From the NCBI RefSeq assembly GCF_016863095.1, contig NZ_BOOF01000005.1:1-64000 (forward strand): 64,000 bases of DNA. The letters run 5' to 3'. The notes under the pieces were generated by a model. The model searched no databases. It saw only the letters and a list, made by a program, of their open reading frames with translations, and was not told the DNA's origin. Position numbers and translations under genes: made by a program. Source of the DNA: Microbispora siamensis. Lineage in GTDB: Bacteria; Actinomycetota; Actinomycetes; Streptosporangiales; Streptosporangiaceae. Below are positions 52,557-61,365 of this stretch, in pieces. How positions within the stretch are numbered: position 1 is the first letter of the stretch; every line of letters starts with the position of its first letter.

Positions 52557-52892
52557 ATGGCAGAGGGCGCGAACCTCGGCGACGCCAACCAGTTGCTGCC
52601 CAGCGCGTTCGGACCGGTCGAATCGCGGGTGCCGAAATACGACGACCTGCGGGCCGCGCTCGAGACGGTCCGGCAGCACGTCCACGTCCTGGAGACGGCC
52701 CTGGACCGGGCCTGCGCCCAGTTCGGCGGTGAACCCGTATGGGTGGGCCCGGCGGCTCGCGCCTTCGCCGAGGAGCTCAACGGCCGCCGGGCGCGGATGA
52801 GGAGCGCCGTTCAGCAGGTGATCGCAGAGCTTGAGGCGGAGCTGCGCGCCACCCCCGCCAAGGTCTCCCGTTCCGCCGCGATGAGCGGCTGA
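52557..52892 (+). CDS. WXG-like small helical protein
   Basis: A 111-residue protein: a leading ANLGDANQLLPSAFGPVESRVPKYDDL segment, then two helices around VWVGPAARAFAEEL, the W-x-G turn seen in ESX/type VII substrates and their paralogues. Protein-like sequence in the same frame continues upstream (FRFAPPTRVHLAEIAGAYATEM) without any start codon, so the true N-terminus is uncertain and a frameshift in an ancestral longer gene is possible. No ESX secretion genes are nearby. Confidence 0.55.
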   Translation: MAEGANLGDANQLLPSAFGPVESRVPKYDDLRAALETVRQHVHVLETALDRACAQFGGEPVWVGPAARAFAEELNGRRARMRSAVQQVIAELEAELRATPAKVSRSAAMSG

Positions 52893-52995
52893 GGCCGAGG
52901 CGGGACGGAGTCCCGCATGCCCGGCCCTCGGCTTCCCGGCGCACGGCGCACCGTCGGGCGCCGACGACGGTCCTCGGCGCCGCTTCGGTAGCGCG

Positions 52996-54828
52996 TCAGA
53001 CGGTGTCCACCTCCGCGTGCGGGAGGCCGCCGGACAGTTTGGGGTACCCCGGGCCGCGGTCGAAGAAGGCGGCGGGACGCGTCTGGCGCAGCCGCTCCCG
53101 CAGGCGCTCGGTCGCCTCCGCGTCCACCACGACCTCGTCGGGGGTGCCGGACAGCACGACGCCGTAGTCCTCGCGCGCACCCTCGAACGAGACCTTCCCG
53201 TCGCGCACGTCGGCCGCCACCCTCTCCGCCGGCCGGTCGTACGGCGAGCCCCAGCCGCCTCCGCCGGTCGTCCGGATGCGGATGACCTGCCCGGCGCGTA
53301 CGGGGAAGTCGTCGACCAGGCCCTCCATCTCCACGCCGTCCACGGTGACCTGGAAGGGACGGCCCGCCCGGCCGCCGTTAACGCCCCAGCACGACAGGAT
53401 CGAGCGGTCGGCGATCGACATGAAGGAGGCGTCCCGCAGCATGCGGATGTGCTTGTCGTAGCCGAGGCCGCCGCGGAACTCCCCCGGCCCGCCGCTGTCC
53501 ACGGCCAGCCCCAGCCGCTCGACCCGGAACGGCCAGCGTGCCTCGGCGAACTCCACCGGGATGTTGCGGCTGTCGGGCACCACGTGGATGGTGTCCTCCC
53601 CGTCGGCGTACCAGCGCCCGCCCGAGCCGCCGCCGAGCACCTCGCGCATGAGGTAGGGCCCGTCGTCCGACTCGCCGTACACGCCGGTGTAGCGGATGGT
53701 CTCCTGGTCGGCGGGCATGCGGCCGCCGGTCGCCTTGGCCAGCACGCCCGCCAGCACGCCGAGCAGGCGCAGGATCACGAACGTACGGGCGTTGGTGGGC
53801 GCGGGGAAGATCGGCGTGAGCAGCGTGCCCTTCTCCGGGAAGACCATCTTGATCAGCGGCACGACGCCCTCGTTGACGTCGAGCTCGGCCATCCGCTCGG
53901 GCGTGTCGGCGAGGTTGCGCAGGATCGGCGCCAGCCACTTCTTCAGGAAGACGCCGTCGGCGTAGTCGCCGGCGTGGTTGATCGGCCCCTTGGCCTGGGG
54001 CGAGGTGCCGGTGAAGTCGATGGTCAGCGGGGTCTCCGCCGAGTGGTCGACGGTGAGCGTGATCCGCTGGGTGTGCAGGCGCGGCTCGTCCACGCCGTCG
54101 TGCTCGGCGTAGTCCTCCCAGACGTGCACCCCCTCGGGGATCTTCGCGAGCAGCTCGCGGCGGAACGTCTCGGTCGTCTTGCCGATGATGGCGTCGAAGC
54201 AGGCCTCGACCGCCTCCCGGCCGTACCGGTCGAACAGCTCGCCGAGCCGCCGCGCGCCCATCAGGCAGGCCGAGCACTCCGCGTCGAGGTCCCCGGCCAG
54301 GGAGTCGGGCATCCGGGAGTTGCGCGTCATGATGGTGAGCGCGGCGCGGTTGGGCACGCCCTGGTCCCACAGCTTGATCGGCGGGACCATCAGGCCCTCC
54401 TCGAACGCGCTGCGCGCGTGCGAAGGCATCGATCCCGGCACCGCGCCGCCGATGTCGTCGTGGTGGCCGAACGCCTGGACGAACGCGACGACCTCGCCCT
54501 CGTGGAAGACCGGCACCGTCACGCACAGGTCGGGCAGGTGGCCGATGCCGCCCTCCGACAGGTAGACGTCGTTGTGGAAGAAGACGTCGCCGGGCCGCAT
54601 GGTGCCGATCGGGAAGTCGCGGGCGACCGGCTGCACCAGCGCCGAGTAGGAGCGACCGGTCAGCTTGCGCAGCCGCGCGTCGTGGATCCCCGCGCGGAAG
54701 TCGTGCGCGTCGCGGATCATGGGCGAGCGGGCGGTGCGGGCGATGGCGGTCTCCACCTCCATCTCCACGGAGGCGAGCGTGCCCTCCACGATCTCCACGA
54801 GCACCGGGTCGACGGTCCTATCGGTCAT
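52996..54828 (-). CDS. hyuB: Hydantoinase B/oxoprolinase family protein
   Basis: A 610-residue subunit of an ATP-dependent cyclic-amide hydrolase (N-methylhydantoinase, 5-oxoprolinase) or a relative such as acetone carboxylase. Marks: VEIVEGTLASVEMEVETAIARTARSP, GDVFFHNDVYLSEGGIGHLPDL, FGHHDDIGGAVPGSMPSHA and DFTGTSPQAKGPINHA. It overlaps hyuA by 11 bp. The substrate cannot be inferred; the pair is the second cyclic-amide-acting system in this window. Confidence 0.92.
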   Translation of the reverse strand: MTDRTVDPVLVEIVEGTLASVEMEVETAIARTARSPMIRDAHDFRAGIHDARLRKLTGRSYSALVQPVARDFPIGTMRPGDVFFHNDVYLSEGGIGHLPDLCVTVPVFHEGEVVAFVQAFGHHDDIGGAVPGSMPSHARSAFEEGLMVPPIKLWDQGVPNRAALTIMTRNSRMPDSLAGDLDAECSACLMGARRLGELFDRYGREAVEACFDAIIGKTTETFRRELLAKIPEGVHVWEDYAEHDGVDEPRLHTQRITLTVDHSAETPLTIDFTGTSPQAKGPINHAGDYADGVFLKKWLAPILRNLADTPERMAELDVNEGVVPLIKMVFPEKGTLLTPIFPAPTNARTFVILRLLGVLAGVLAKATGGRMPADQETIRYTGVYGESDDGPYLMREVLGGGSGGRWYADGEDTIHVVPDSRNIPVEFAEARWPFRVERLGLAVDSGGPGEFRGGLGYDKHIRMLRDASFMSIADRSILSCWGVNGGRAGRPFQVTVDGVEMEGLVDDFPVRAGQVIRIRTTGGGGWGSPYDRPAERVAADVRDGKVSFEGAREDYGVVLSGTPDEVVVDAEATERLRERLRQTRPAAFFDRGPGYPKLSGGLPHAEVDTV

Positions 54829-56863
54829 CGCTCACCACCACGAGGTTGCCGTAGTCGTCCATGGTCGCCGTGAAGCCGGGATGCACCGGCAGGGTCGAGC
54901 CGTACTCCTCGATGACGGCGGGCCCTCGCACCACCGCCCCCGCACCCAGGTCGCCCCGGCGGTAGATCACGGTCCGGCCCCACTGCTCGTAGTACACGTC
55001 GCGGGTCGCGACCGGGCTCGGCTCGTCCTCCTGGCGGGGCCTGGGCGCGATCTTCGGCCGGGTGATGGGGCCGATGCCGGACACCCGGAGGTTGACCCAC
55101 TCGACGGCGTGGCGGGGGTCGTCGCGGTAGCCGTACCCGTAGAGCCTCTCGTGCTCGGCGTGGAACCGCTCGGCGACCACGGCGAGCCACGCCTCGTCCA
55201 CCGGGCCGTCGGGGGCGGGCACCCGCACCTCGTACGCCTGGCCGTAGTAACGCAGGTCGGCGCTGCGCGCGTAGACGTGCTCGGCGAATCCCTCGCGGTC
55301 GAGCGCGGCCGCCGCCTGGGCCTCCAGGTCGGCGAGGATCTCGCCGACCGCCGCCGGCGAGGGGTCGCGGGCGACGTGCGTGCGCACATAGTCGTTCTTC
55401 ACGTCGACCGTGAGCAGGCCGAACGCGGACACGTTCCCGGGGTCGGGCGGGACGATCGCGGCCCGCAGCCCGAGGATGTCGATGAGGCGGCAGGCCAGCA
55501 GCGGCCCGGAGCCGCCGAAGGCGACCATCGGGAAGTCCCGCACGTCGAGCCCGCGCTGGACGGTGATCTGCCTGATCGCGTTCGACTGGTTGAACGCGCT
55601 GATCTCCAGGATCCCGGTGGCGCAGCGCTCCGGGGTCAGCCCCAGCCGGCCCGCCAGCGCCTCGACGCCCGCCCGCGCGGCGGCGACGTCGAGAGGGATC
55701 TCGCCGCCGAGCAGATGCGGGGGCACCCGGCCGAGGAAGACGTGGGCGTCGGTCACCGTCACCTCGGTGCCGCCCCGGCCGTAACAGATCGGGCCGGGGT
55801 CCGCGCCCGCCGACCTCGGGCCGACCTTCAGCGTTCCCTCGGGCGAGATCCAGGCGATGGACCCGCCGCCCGCCCCGACCGTGACGATGTCGATCATGGG
55901 GATCTTGCACGGGTAGCGACCGATGCTGCCCTCGGTCGTCAGCGACGGCTCGCCGTCCACCACGACGGCCACGTCGGTCGAGGTGCCGCCGCCGTCGAGG
56001 GTGATGGCGCTCGGGTGCCCGGCGGTCCCCGCGATCAGCGCCGCGCCGAGCGCCCCCGCCGCTGGGCCGGACAGCACGGTCGTGATCGGCTGGTGCACCA
56101 CCTCGGCCGCCGACAGCACGCCGCCGTTGCTCTTCATGACGGAGAACGGCCGGCCGAGCCGCTCCGACAGGTTCTCGATGTACCGCCGCATGATCGGCTT
56201 GACCGCCGCGTCCACGAGCGTGGTCACCGACCGCTCGTACTCCCGGTACTCCCGCAGCACGTCGCTCGACAGCGACACGACCGCCTCGGGGTGCTCGCGC
56301 CGCAGCACCTCGCGCATCCGCCGTTCGTGCTCGGGGTTGGCGTAGGAGTGCAGGAAGCACACCCCGATGGCGGTCACGCCCCGCTCCCTGAACCACCGGG
56401 CGACGTCCGCCGCCTGCTCCTCGTCGAACGGCCGGACCTCCCGGCCGAGGTGGTCGAGCCGTCCCCCGACGGTCCGCACCCGGTGGACGGGCACGATACG
56501 CGGCGGCTTGACCCAGAAGTAGGAGTTGCCGTACCCGTCCGGCACGCTCTGCCGGGCGATCTCCAGGACGAACTCGAAGCCCTCCGTGGTGACGAAGCCC
56601 AGGTGAGACGTGCCGTCCGGGCGGTCCTCCAGCAACTGGTTGGTGGCGACGGTGGTGCCATGGACGAGGGCGGACACGGCATCGAGGGCGCGGGACCCCG
56701 CGTGGGCCTCGAGCACCTTGTGAACGCCTGCCATGAACCCGTCGGCCGGGTTGGCAGGAGTCGAGGGAGTCTTGGTCGTGACGATCTGGCCGGACTCCTC
56801 GTCGACGAGCACGACGTCGGTGAAGGTGCCGCCTGTGTCGACCCCGATGCGGACGCTGGACAT
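54818..56863 (-). CDS. hyuA: Hydantoinase/oxoprolinase A family protein
   Basis: A 681-residue ATP-binding subunit of the HyuAB complex. Marks of the actin-like ATPase fold: RIGVDTGGTFTDVVLVDEESG at the N-terminus, VHGTTVATNQLLE, GPAAGALGAALIAGTAG and TLDGGGTSTDVAVV, with GAGGGSIAWI. ATP is used to open a lactam or hydantoin ring. First gene of the hyuA-hyuB operon. Confidence 0.93.
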   Translation of the reverse strand: MSSVRIGVDTGGTFTDVVLVDEESGQIVTTKTPSTPANPADGFMAGVHKVLEAHAGSRALDAVSALVHGTTVATNQLLEDRPDGTSHLGFVTTEGFEFVLEIARQSVPDGYGNSYFWVKPPRIVPVHRVRTVGGRLDHLGREVRPFDEEQAADVARWFRERGVTAIGVCFLHSYANPEHERRMREVLRREHPEAVVSLSSDVLREYREYERSVTTLVDAAVKPIMRRYIENLSERLGRPFSVMKSNGGVLSAAEVVHQPITTVLSGPAAGALGAALIAGTAGHPSAITLDGGGTSTDVAVVVDGEPSLTTEGSIGRYPCKIPMIDIVTVGAGGGSIAWISPEGTLKVGPRSAGADPGPICYGRGGTEVTVTDAHVFLGRVPPHLLGGEIPLDVAAARAGVEALAGRLGLTPERCATGILEISAFNQSNAIRQITVQRGLDVRDFPMVAFGGSGPLLACRLIDILGLRAAIVPPDPGNVSAFGLLTVDVKNDYVRTHVARDPSPAAVGEILADLEAQAAAALDREGFAEHVYARSADLRYYGQAYEVRVPAPDGPVDEAWLAVVAERFHAEHERLYGYGYRDDPRHAVEWVNLRVSGIGPITRPKIAPRPRQEDEPSPVATRDVYYEQWGRTVIYRRGDLGAGAVVRGPAVIEEYGSTLPVHPGFTATMDDYGNLVVVSDDR

Positions 56864-56957
56864 GCTCCGTGTTTACCGATCGCCGCCGATCGGAAGAACC
56901 GGCGCACTCTGCCGAAGAATCGCCGTCCTGTCGTCAGACCCTGCCCGGACGGGTGGC

Positions 56958-57620
56958 TTACACCGCGCAGGCGCCGTCGTCGCAGTCCTCGCCGCCCGGC
57001 ACGCGTACGGTCCTCTCCTGGGCCGTACGCGCCTCGACCTCCCGGAGGGCGGCCACGAGCGTCTCGACGGGCTGCGCGCCCGAGACGGCGAACTTCTCCT
57101 CGAACAGGAACAGCGGGACCGCGCGGACGCCGAGCGTTCGAGCCCGGGCCAGTTCCGCGCGCACCTGCTCGGCGCCGTCCCCGGTGTCCTCGACGCCGGT
57201 CTCGGCGGCGAGCGTCGCCAGCGTGGCGGGGTCGCCGACGTCGAGGCCGTCGGTGAAGTGCGCCCGGAAGAGCCGGTCGGCCATGTCGCCGTCGCGCCCC
57301 GCGCGCCCGGCCAGCCAGATCAGCCGGTGCGCCTCGAAGGTGTTGGCGGCGACCGCCCGGTCGAAGCGGAGGTCCAGCCCGTCCTGCGCCGCCACGCCCG
57401 TGACGTGCCCGGTCATCTGCGTCACCCGGGCGGCGCCGCCGAACTTGCGCTCCAGCGCGGACAGCAACGGCTCACCGCTGGAGACCCCGTCGGGGTCGAG
57501 CTGGAACGGACGATGGGTGACCTCGACGTCCCCCTCGTAGAGGCCCACGGCCTGCCGGAGACGGTGGTGACCGATGTAGCACCACGGACACACGACATCG
57601 GAGAAGATCTCGACTTTCAC
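56958..57620 (-). CDS. FrnE-like DsbA family oxidoreductase
   Basis: A 220-residue thioredoxin-fold protein starting KVEIFSDVVCPWCYIGHHRLRQAV with the CPWC redox pair (Cys11, Cys14), followed by the helical insertion of the DsbA/HCCA isomerase family. The extreme C-terminus has CDDGAC (Cys213, Cys218), the extra CX4C motif known from FrnE of Deinococcus. No signal peptide, so a cytoplasmic disulphide isomerase or stress protein is likely. GTG 57620 gives the normal N-terminus; longer readings add basic junk. Divergent from the PadR gene. Confidence 0.88.
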   Translation of the reverse strand: MKVEIFSDVVCPWCYIGHHRLRQAVGLYEGDVEVTHRPFQLDPDGVSSGEPLLSALERKFGGAARVTQMTGHVTGVAAQDGLDLRFDRAVAANTFEAHRLIWLAGRAGRDGDMADRLFRAHFTDGLDVGDPATLATLAAETGVEDTGDGAEQVRAELARARTLGVRAVPLFLFEEKFAVSGAQPVETLVAALREVEARTAQERTVRVPGGEDCDDGACAV

Positions 57621-57733
57621 GACATGTCCCAACCAGCGCCTCCGGCGGCCGATTCCCGGCCGGCTGGTCTTGCGGTCAGGAACTCGCGTACGTATATTCG
57701 TGGACGAGTAAACAAGCAAGAGGGTGATCGGCG

Positions 57734-58381
57734 ATGGCGAAGCGGCGCAAGGTGGCGAATCTGCTGGCGTTGGCGGTGCTCTCCGCGCTCGCGCATCGGC
57801 CGATGCATCCCTACGAGATGGCGGCGGCCCTGCGTGGCTGGAACAAAGAGCACGACATGGGGATCAAGTGGGGGTCTCTCTACACGGTCGTCGGCAACCT
57901 GGCCAAACACGGGCTGATCGAGGAACTGGAGAGCGGCCGTCAGGGGCGCCGCCCGGAGCGGACCGTCTACCAGATCACCGAAGCGGGCCGGGAGGAGCTG
58001 GTCGACTGGACCCGGGAGCTGCTCAGCGTTCCCCACACGGAGTTCCCGTGGTTTCGAGCCGGCCTGTCGGTCATGGCGGTGCTCCCCCCGGACGACGTGG
58101 CCGGGCTGCTCACCGACCGGCTCGCGGCGATCAGGAAGGGGATCGCCGGGCTGGAGGAGCTCTACGAACGTGACAGCGCGCAGGTGCCGCGCCTGTTCCT
58201 CATCGAGACGGAGTACGACCTGGCGATTCTCAAGGCGGAAGAGGGCTGGATCCGCGCCCTGCTCGAAGAGCTCACCACGGGCACCTTCCCCGGGCTGCCG
58301 GAGTGGCGGGCCTTCCACGAGAGCGGCGGGCTGTCAGCCGAGATGAAGGAACTCGCGGAAAACAACATCACCGACAATTAG
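57734..58381 (+). CDS. PadR family transcriptional regulator
   Basis: A 215-residue PadR repressor: winged helix NLLALAVLSALAHRPMHPYEMAAAL... KWGSLYTVVGNLAKHGLIEELESGRQGRRPERTVYQIT, then a helical C-terminal dimerisation domain (Vir_C-like). It precedes an FAD monooxygenase gene by 138 bp and probably controls it and the MFS exporter. The spacer begins with a strong hairpin directly after its stop. Confidence 0.93.
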   Translation: MAKRRKVANLLALAVLSALAHRPMHPYEMAAALRGWNKEHDMGIKWGSLYTVVGNLAKHGLIEELESGRQGRRPERTVYQITEAGREELVDWTRELLSVPHTEFPWFRAGLSVMAVLPPDDVAGLLTDRLAAIRKGIAGLEELYERDSAQVPRLFLIETEYDLAILKAEEGWIRALLEELTTGTFPGLPEWRAFHESGGLSAEMKELAENNITDN

Positions 58382-58382
58382 C

Positions 58383-58414
58383 CCTGGTGGCGGTGCTGCA
58401 ACACCGCCACCAGG
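58383..58414 (+). terminator. Strong hairpin between PadR and monooxygenase genes
   Basis: Thirteen-base perfect arms CCTGGTGGCGGTG (58383-58395) and CACCGCCACCAGG (58402-58414), loop CTGCAA. It starts two bases after the PadR stop. No T-tract. It would terminate or attenuate transcription from padR into the monooxygenase gene. Confidence 0.7.
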
Positions 58415-58519
58415 AGAACCTTCGAACCGACATGCGGTGGCCCGAAGATGCAACGAATCGAGAATAACGGGTCTCCTCCCATGGCGGTTCGGCGAGCACG
58501 TCAACCGACAGGAGGAGAA

Positions 58520-59698
58520 ATGAAGAACGTCGCGATCATCGGCGGCGGCATCGCCGGCCCGGTCACCGCGCTGGCGCTGGGCAAGGCGGGCATCGGCGCC
58601 ACCATCTACGAGGCGTACCCGACCGGCGCCGACGGCGTCGGCGGATCGCTCGCCCTCGCCCCCAACGGCATGGCGGCGCTGGAAATCGTCGGGGTGGCCG
58701 ACGCGGTGCGGGCGGCCGCGCAGCCCAGCACGCGCTCGGTGATGACGCTCGCCAATCGCACGCGCCTGGAGTTGCCCAGCCTGTCCGAGGTCGGACCGCT
58801 GCACGTGGTCCGGCGCGCCGACCTCTACCGGGCACTTCACGACGAGGCCGTGAAGCAGGGCGTCGACGTCGAGTACGGCAGAAGGCTCACCGGGGTCGAG
58901 GGCACCACAGCGCTCTTCGACGACGGCAGCCGGGCCCGGTTCGACGTCCTGGTCGGCGCCGACGGCGTCCACTCCACCGTGCGCCGGATCATCGATCCGG
59001 ACGCGCCCGGGCCGAAGTGGACCGGGATGCTCGGCCTGGAAGGGGTGTCCTCATACGAGGTGCCCGAGGATCCGGGGACGATGGTCTTCGCCTTCGGCAG
59101 GCGCGGCTTCTACCTGTACTGGCGCAACGCGGCGGCCGGCAGCACCTGGGGCGTCAACCTGCCCTACCATCGCCCCCTGCCCCTCACCCAGGCCCGCGAG
59201 GTGCCGCGCGAGGAGTGGATGCGCATCCTGCGCGAGACGTACGGCGAGGACGTGCCCGGCGGTGACCTGCTCCGGCACACCCCGGTCACGTCGATGCAGG
59301 TGACGGGCGCGCTCTACATCATGCCCAGCGTCCCGCACTGGCACCGCGACCGGATGGTCCTGGTCGGCGACGCCGCCCACGCGCCGTCGAACAGCTCGGG
59401 ACAGGGCGCGTCGCTCTCCATCGAGAGCGCCGTCGAGCTCGCCCGTTGCCTGCGGGACATCGAGGACGTACCGCAGGCGTTCGCCACGTACGAGCGGCTC
59501 CGCCGTGCCCGGGTGGAGAAGGTGGCGGCACGCGCCTCCAAGATCAATCACGCCAAGACACCGGGCCCGGTCGTGCAGAGGCTGATGCCGCTTCTCATGC
59601 CGCTGATGTTGAAGACGTTCATGAATCCGGACAAGACCGTGGGCCCGGAGCAGCGCTACCGCATCGACTGGGACGCGCCCGTCGGCACCCACGCGTAG
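58520..59698 (+). CDS. FAD-dependent monooxygenase (aromatic hydroxylase type)
   Basis: A 392-residue group A flavoprotein monooxygenase using NAD(P)H and O2. FAD motifs: GxGxxG in VAIIGGGIAGPVTALALGKAG, the DG motif in LVGADGVHSTVRR, and the GD motif in MVLVGDAAHAPSNSSGQGAS. It hydroxylates an aromatic or polyketide-like substrate; TetX-type drug modification is also possible. ATG 58520 has GGAGGAG upstream. It sits between a PadR regulator and an opposing MFS gene. Confidence 0.92.
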   Translation: MKNVAIIGGGIAGPVTALALGKAGIGATIYEAYPTGADGVGGSLALAPNGMAALEIVGVADAVRAAAQPSTRSVMTLANRTRLELPSLSEVGPLHVVRRADLYRALHDEAVKQGVDVEYGRRLTGVEGTTALFDDGSRARFDVLVGADGVHSTVRRIIDPDAPGPKWTGMLGLEGVSSYEVPEDPGTMVFAFGRRGFYLYWRNAAAGSTWGVNLPYHRPLPLTQAREVPREEWMRILRETYGEDVPGGDLLRHTPVTSMQVTGALYIMPSVPHWHRDRMVLVGDAAHAPSNSSGQGASLSIESAVELARCLRDIEDVPQAFATYERLRRARVEKVAARASKINHAKTPGPVVQRLMPLLMPLMLKTFMNPDKTVGPEQRYRIDWDAPVGTHA

Positions 59699-61184
59699 GT
59701 CGGGAGCCGAACCACACAGGCCGGTTCCGCCGCGGCGGAACCGGCCTTCGGTTGGAAGGCGGTCGCTGCCGGATGTGACGAGGCGAACGGGCTCGGGGCA
59801 GGAGGAGGGCTATGAGCAGGCCGATCGCCGTCGTACCTGCCGCGACCAGGAAGGAGACGCGGAAGCCGTGCATGGTCGGGACCGCGACCCCGTTCACGTC
59901 GTTCGCGGTGTTGGCGATGACCATGCCGATGACGGCGCTGGAGGCCGAGGAGCCGATCGAGCGCATCAGGGTGTTGAGGCCGTTGGCCGCGCCCGTCTCC
60001 GAGGCGCGGACAGCGCCGACGATCAGAGCGGGCAGGGAGGAGTAGGCGAGGCCGATGCCCGGGCCCAGGATCACCGTGATGACGAGGCTCTGCCAGGGGG
60101 CGCTCATCAGGCCGAGGCCGGCCCCGTAGCCGATCGCGATGATCATCATGCCGAGGATCAGGGTGACCTTGGGGCTGTACTTCGCGGACAGCCGGGCGTA
60201 GAGGGGGGCCGTGAACATCATGGTCAGGCCGAGCGGTGCCACGAGCAGGCCGGCGACCACCATCGACTGGCCGAGGCCGTAGCCGGTGGCCTTCGGCAGC
60301 TGGAGCAGCTGGGGAAGGACCAGCGAGGCGGCCAGAAAGGAGATGCCGACCGTGATCGAGGCGAGGTTGGTGCAGAGAACCGCGGGGCGGGCCGTGGTGC
60401 GCAGGTCCACCAGCGGTGCCTTGAGACGTAGCTCCATCACGGCCCACAGGACGAGTACGACCGCCGCCGCGGCGAACAGCCCGAGGGTGGTCCCGGAGGT
60501 CCAGCCCCAGTCTCTGCCCTTGGTGATCGGCAGCAGGAAGAGGACCAGACCGGCGGACAGCCCGATCGCGCCCAGGACGTCGAAGGTGCCCTGCGCGCGG
60601 ATTGGGGATTCGGGGACGACGAGGAGGGTGAGGGCGATGCAGAGGATGCCGAGGCCGGCGGCGCCGTAAAAGAGGGCGTGCCAGTCGGTGTGCTGGGCGA
60701 CCAGGGCCGCGGCGGGCAGGGCGAGGCTGCCGCCGACGCCCATGGAGGAGCTCATGAGGGCCATCGCCGAGCCGAGCCTCTCGCGGGGGAGCGTGTCGCG
60801 CATCAGGCCGATGCCGAGGGGTATCGCGCTCATCGCGAAGCCCTGGAGGGCCCGGCCTGCGATCACCGTGAGCAGGTCGCTGGTGAGGGCGCTGACGAGT
60901 GCGCCGATGACCATCACCGCGAGGCTGAGGACCAGCATGCCGCGCTTGCCGTGGAGGTCGCCGAGACGGCCCATGATCGGTGTGGCGACGGCGCCGGAGA
61001 GCAGGGTCGAGGTGATGACCCAGGTCGCGTTGCTCGGTTCGGTGCCCAGCAGTTGCGGCAGGTCTTTGATCACCGGGACCGGCAGGGTCTGCATCACCGA
61101 GACCACGACGCCCGTGAAGGCGAGCACCGGGACGAGGGCCCCGCTCGCTCTTGCTGTGGGCTGGTCGGTCGACGTGTGCGTCAT
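59619..61184 (-). CDS. MFS drug exporter, DHA2 (14-TMS) type, with extended C-terminal tail
   Basis: A 521-residue transporter: ALVPVLAFTGVVVSVMQTLPVPVIKDL, ITSTLLSGAVATPIMGRLGDLHGKRGML, GRALQGFAMSAIPLGIGLMRD and MSSSMGVGGSLALPAAALV, with 13-14 hydrophobic segments. Drug or metabolite export by proton antiport. The membrane part ends at IGLLIALLLPRAR; a further ~50 Arg/Pro-rich residues are encoded across a perfect hairpin and into the complement of the monooxygenase gene end, so an original stop was probably lost. ATG 61184 has GGAGG upstream. Confidence 0.88.
   Translation of the reverse strand: MTHTSTDQPTARASGALVPVLAFTGVVVSVMQTLPVPVIKDLPQLLGTEPSNATWVITSTLLSGAVATPIMGRLGDLHGKRGMLVLSLAVMVIGALVSALTSDLLTVIAGRALQGFAMSAIPLGIGLMRDTLPRERLGSAMALMSSSMGVGGSLALPAAALVAQHTDWHALFYGAAGLGILCIALTLLVVPESPIRAQGTFDVLGAIGLSAGLVLFLLPITKGRDWGWTSGTTLGLFAAAAVVLVLWAVMELRLKAPLVDLRTTARPAVLCTNLASITVGISFLAASLVLPQLLQLPKATGYGLGQSMVVAGLLVAPLGLTMMFTAPLYARLSAKYSPKVTLILGMMIIAIGYGAGLGLMSAPWQSLVITVILGPGIGLAYSSLPALIVGAVRASETGAANGLNTLMRSIGSSASSAVIGMVIANTANDVNGVAVPTMHGFRVSFLVAAGTTAIGLLIALLLPRARSPRHIRQRPPSNRRPVPPRRNRPVWFGSRPTRGCRRARPSRCGSAAPGPRSCPDS
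59718..59747. terminator. Perfect 30-bp palindrome between monooxygenase and MFS genes
   Basis: Arms AGGCCGGTTCCGCC and GGCGGAACCGGCCT are fully complementary. It lies 20 bp after the monooxygenase stop, the expected place for a bidirectional terminator, yet it falls within the extended 3' end of the MFS reading frame. Confidence 0.75.
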
Positions 61185-61365
61185 GAAGAAGGCCTCCAGA
61201 CCGGGAGGTCGGGTGGTTCCGTGCGGGAGCTGGCTGGGCTGGGTGGCGATCCAGCGCATCGGTGTAGACGACCGTCGCCCCTCTGCGGCGGTGGTGTGGT
61301 GCTCGGTGATCCTGGTTTCGTCTGTCCCCGCGCGAACGAGGCCTGGGGGACGCCGGGCCAAAGGC

